A DNA stretch of 8,532 nucleotides, from contig JAJFLT010000315.1 in NCBI GenBank assembly GCA_021772555.1, positions 1 to 8,532 of the forward strand. The letters run 5' to 3'. The stretch comes from Opitutales bacterium (GTDB lineage Bacteria > Verrucomicrobiota > Verrucomicrobiia > Opitutales > UBA2987). A model generated the notes under the pieces. It was not told the origin of the DNA and ran no database searches. It worked only from the letters and a program-made list of their open reading frames with translations. Shown piece after piece: positions 6,541-8,532 of the stretch. How positions within the stretch are numbered: position 1 is the first letter of the stretch; each line of letters starts with the position of its first letter. A program made the position numbers and the translations under genes.

Positions 6541-8007
6541 CTATCTCAAATTCCACACTTCTTCATTTCCAATCATTTGACGTTTTAGTGGAAATAAATT
6601 TTTATTTTTATCTTGAAAAGGATACCTGGAAAAATTGAGTGAGGTACTGCCCGGTCCGTCAAAGTGAAGCCCGCGGGATTCTTGGGCCTGGTAACTTGCC
6701 ATCCAACCTTTATGGCTCTTCACTAAGACCGCAAGGGCATCATCCGGACAAAGCCCTACACATTCGTAAAGCGCGGGATCGTGAATCAAGGTGGGATAAG
6801 TGCATGCCACGAGATTAATTTTACCGTTCTTCAAGACAGCCACCTCTCCCATACTGAAGGTATGGTTGGTATAGGATTTTCCCCGTGCTCGAAATTTTCC
6901 ATTTCCGGTAAACACGACCTTCGCGTTCCACTCCACGGGTGGTTGACCGGTGGCGAATCTGGCGGCGCCCTCACGGGCGGAATTAACGGTTATAGGATCA
7001 ACTACCCAAAGAAGCACTTCTCCGGGAAGATCATCTTTCAAAGGCAACAACTGTTTGAGCGCTTCCGCACTATGACCGGGCGAACCTCCCGTCGTAGCGT
7101 CGGCTGTATCGACCAAAATCCAGGGTGTATCTTTCTTGCATAGTAGTTTATCTTTGATGGCGTCCCAATTCATCAGATGATTATCCCAATCATATCGTTG
7201 CGCATACCATTGATCCACCAATTCGCCTGCCAATGGACCGACTTCCTGGTCCTTACCAGCCGTAATGACAACTGCGCTGCCCAACTCTTCGACGTCGGCC
7301 CAAGGTTGCACAGGGAAAAGGCTAACGTCTGTCAAGTTACATGAATGCTCCAACTGCCGAGCCTTTGCCATTATTTCTGCAAAGGGCCCTTGCAAATCAT
7401 TGGTGTCGGTGGGGGGAATGAGGGCTGCCGTTTTGGCCATCGTGCAACTCAAGGTTCCATTGTTCAAGGCCAACCGGGCGGCGCGCTCACCTGTTTCCAC
7501 GAGATCCCTGTGGGGCATGGTTTGAAACCCGGTCAATGCATCAACCTCGCTTATCATACGTTTGGTAATATTGGCATGCAAATCCAGAGAGATTACCAAC
7601 CGGCCTTTAAAATTAAGTTCATCTCGCACCATTTGAAGGAGATTCCCCTCCGTGTCATCCTCCCCCTCGGCACAGGCCGCTCCGTGCAGGTGTAGGAGGA
7701 TACAGTTCACGGGCATCGCTTCAGCCAAGCCATTTTTAATTACCGAGCGTACTTCCTGAAAACAAGCTGCGGTCAAACGTCCCGCCGGTGAATTGCAAAC
7801 AGCCGCCAATACCGGAACGGTTTCACAACCTGCAGCTTCCAGAATTTTTAAACTTCCGCCCATTTGGGAGTCTAAACCAACTGCCCAGTCGCGGATGTCC
7901 GATTCGTCCGTTAGCCAAATTCCACCCTTATGAAAAATGTCCAATCCCGCCTGCTCGGACAGGAAAGTATTACTTTCAAAAATGAATTGAGCTAACGCTA
8001 TTTTCAT
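6541..8007 (-). CDS. M81 family metallopeptidase-like protein (MlrC family)
   Basis: A complete 488-residue protein of the M81/MlrC family (COG5476, DUF1485 plus MlrC C-terminal domain), of usual length. It shows FESNTF at 10-15 (the family usually has an HETNTF-like start), LLHLHGA at 104-110 followed by EGEDDTEG, LDLHANIT at 141-148 and PHRDLVETG at 165-173. The Asp/His of LDLH and the His of PHRD match the expected metal-binding positions. The C-terminal domain begins near DTADATTGGSPGHS at 300-313. The founding member, MlrC, cleaves linearised microcystin products; most homologues sit in sugar or small-molecule clusters with unknown substrates, so peptidase activity should not be assumed. 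The start at 8007 matches the family N-terminus, with no strong ribosome binding site. Its stop is next to, or overlapped by, the dioxygenase start. Confidence 0.9.
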   Translation of the reverse strand: MKIALAQFIFESNTFLSEQAGLDIFHKGGIWLTDESDIRDWAVGLDSQMGGSLKILEAAGCETVPVLAAVCNSPAGRLTAACFQEVRSVIKNGLAEAMPVNCILLHLHGAACAEGEDDTEGNLLQMVRDELNFKGRLVISLDLHANITKRMISEVDALTGFQTMPHRDLVETGERAARLALNNGTLSCTMAKTAALIPPTDTNDLQGPFAEIMAKARQLEHSCNLTDVSLFPVQPWADVEELGSAVVITAGKDQEVGPLAGELVDQWYAQRYDWDNHLMNWDAIKDKLLCKKDTPWILVDTADATTGGSPGHSAEALKQLLPLKDDLPGEVLLWVVDPITVNSAREGAARFATGQPPVEWNAKVVFTGNGKFRARGKSYTNHTFSMGEVAVLKNGKINLVACTYPTLIHDPALYECVGLCPDDALAVLVKSHKGWMASYQAQESRGLHFDGPGSTSLNFSRYPFQDKNKNLFPLKRQMIGNEEVWNLR

Positions 8008-8152
8008 AAATCAGCAATCCCGTGCGGGTTAATGCGGAAAAGCGCTACGATGAATTCTCGTCCTATCATTGATGGTAAGGAACCGTGTCAATAAATTGTG
8101 AGCCCTGCGATGCCTATATGGGATTTTCGACAATTTCGACAGCATACCGGAT
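8008..8152. other. Intergenic gap between two M81 genes with a short direct repeat
   Basis: This 145-bp gap is the longest gene-free stretch in the window. It could hold a separate promoter for the downstream M81-PhyH-UxuA-like genes, but I see no convincing promoter hexamers. TTTCGACA occurs twice in the same direction, at 8125-8132 and 8134-8141, just beyond the stop of the upstream M81 gene. An imperfect inverted motif CCCGTGCGGG lies about 15 bp upstream of the M81 start, with too small a loop for a terminator. No RNA gene or small ORF is supported. Confidence 0.4.
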
Positions 8153-8532
8153 TCAGGTTTTTTCAAAAGAAAAGGATTCCGCCAAGTCGGATTCGGAATC
8201 GAGGGGAAAAATAGGCCTACGGATTCGGCGGTAAGGCAGGGAATCCGGGCTCAAGGCGCATGGACCGGGAGTTTCCACTGTGAAACTTTTTTCTGATATT
8301 GGGTCATAGGCACGACGGTGGGCCACGGCAGCTTTTACGCAGATGACTTGAAACTCGGTTGGTTCAATTCCCTGGCTTCGTAATTGCCCGAGATCAAAAG
8401 GGGGCGTCCGATTACTGGTCAGCAAAATCGTAATCCATCTGTCCCGAATAACCGCGCATGGCCCCATGTCATAGGTTGTTCCAGACATAGATGCCAGGTG
8501 ACTGTTAGGGTCTTCCAACTGAAATTTGCCAC
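8153..8532 (-). CDS. Second M81/MlrC-family protein, C-terminal part (5' end outside window)
   Basis: About 125 C-terminal residues are visible; the frame stays open through the right edge, so the gene begins beyond it. The TTG at 8518 is an internal leucine rather than a start. The sequence carries the family's terminal signature: FQLEDPNSHLASM, MGPCAVIRD, ILLTSNRTPPFDLGQL, QGIEPTEF, VKAAVAHRRAYDPI, TPGPC and LPYRRIRRPIFPLD. This is a much closer match to the usual MlrC C-terminal consensus than the neighbouring complete M81 protein, which lacks the KAAVAHRRAYDP and RRPIFPLD phrases. The two are therefore diverged paralogues rather than a recent duplication. It lies 145 bp upstream of the next M81 gene on the same strand. 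Metal-binding residues lie outside the window and cannot be checked. Confidence 0.9.
   Translation of the reverse strand, partial: GKFQLEDPNSHLASMSGTTYDMGPCAVIRDRWITILLTSNRTPPFDLGQLRSQGIEPTEFQVICVKAAVAHRRAYDPISEKSFTVETPGPCALSPDSLPYRRIRRPIFPLDSESDLAESFSFEKT

Noticed and set aside
6781..7143. 120-codon plus-strand frame with a Gly-rich segment
   Set aside because: It lies antisense to the M81 gene and mirrors its codons; no start signal or domain supports it.
8016..8030. CCCGTGCGGG as a possible terminator or operator upstream of the M81 gene
   Set aside because: The inverted arms leave only a 2-nt loop and there is no T-tract; too short to call.
1..8532. Mobile elements, CRISPR arrays, tRNA/rRNA genes, toxin-antitoxin or defence genes
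   Set aside because: No transposase, regular repeat-spacer pattern, cloverleaf or related motif was found on either strand.

Overview
The window holds two converging gene clusters from a bacterium that looks like a carbohydrate-degrading heterotroph. Base composition is roughly half G+C by eye, genes are tightly packed, and most starts lack a strong Shine-Dalgarno sequence. The gene families (split UxaA-type dehydratase, COG3618 lactonase, PhyH dioxygenase, M81/MlrC proteins, UxuA-like sugar-acid dehydratase, XRE regulator) would suit Verrucomicrobiota/Opitutae, Planctomycetota, Lentisphaerota or relatives that feed on algal or host polysaccharides. No marker gene is present, so this placement is only an inference.

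Left part (1-4692): a leftward XRE-type helix-turn-helix regulator, cut by the window edge, is divergent from a rightward six-gene run. In order these are a SAF-domain small dehydratase subunit, a UxaA-type large subunit, an SDR resembling L-fucose dehydrogenase, a RhaM-family mutarotase, a second SDR resembling 2-keto-3-deoxy-L-fuconate dehydrogenase, and a COG3618 amidohydrolase resembling L-fuconolactonase. Gaps are 31 bp or less, and two junctions overlap. Together they fit the non-phosphorylating (oxidative) route for L-fucose or a stereochemically similar sugar: anomer exchange, C1 oxidation to the lactone, lactone opening, dehydration to the 2-keto-3-deoxy acid, then C4 oxidation to a 2,4-diketo acid. 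The unusual point is that a UxaA-type two-subunit enzyme sits where the textbook pathway uses an enolase-superfamily L-fuconate dehydratase. The final cleavage enzyme and a transporter are not in the window.

Right part (4699-8532, all leftward): the 3' end of an M81/MlrC-family gene, a complete second M81/MlrC-family gene, a PhyH-type Fe(II)/2-oxoglutarate dioxygenase, and a short UxuA-like (mannonate dehydratase family) protein that keeps the expected metal ligands. This second cluster ends 6 bp from the stop of the first. Its substrate is unknown; sugar-acid dehydration by the UxuA-like enzyme is the only role with a clear link to the first cluster.

No RNA gene, insertion sequence, CRISPR array or phage feature was seen. 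No gene-free stretch exceeds about 145 bp.
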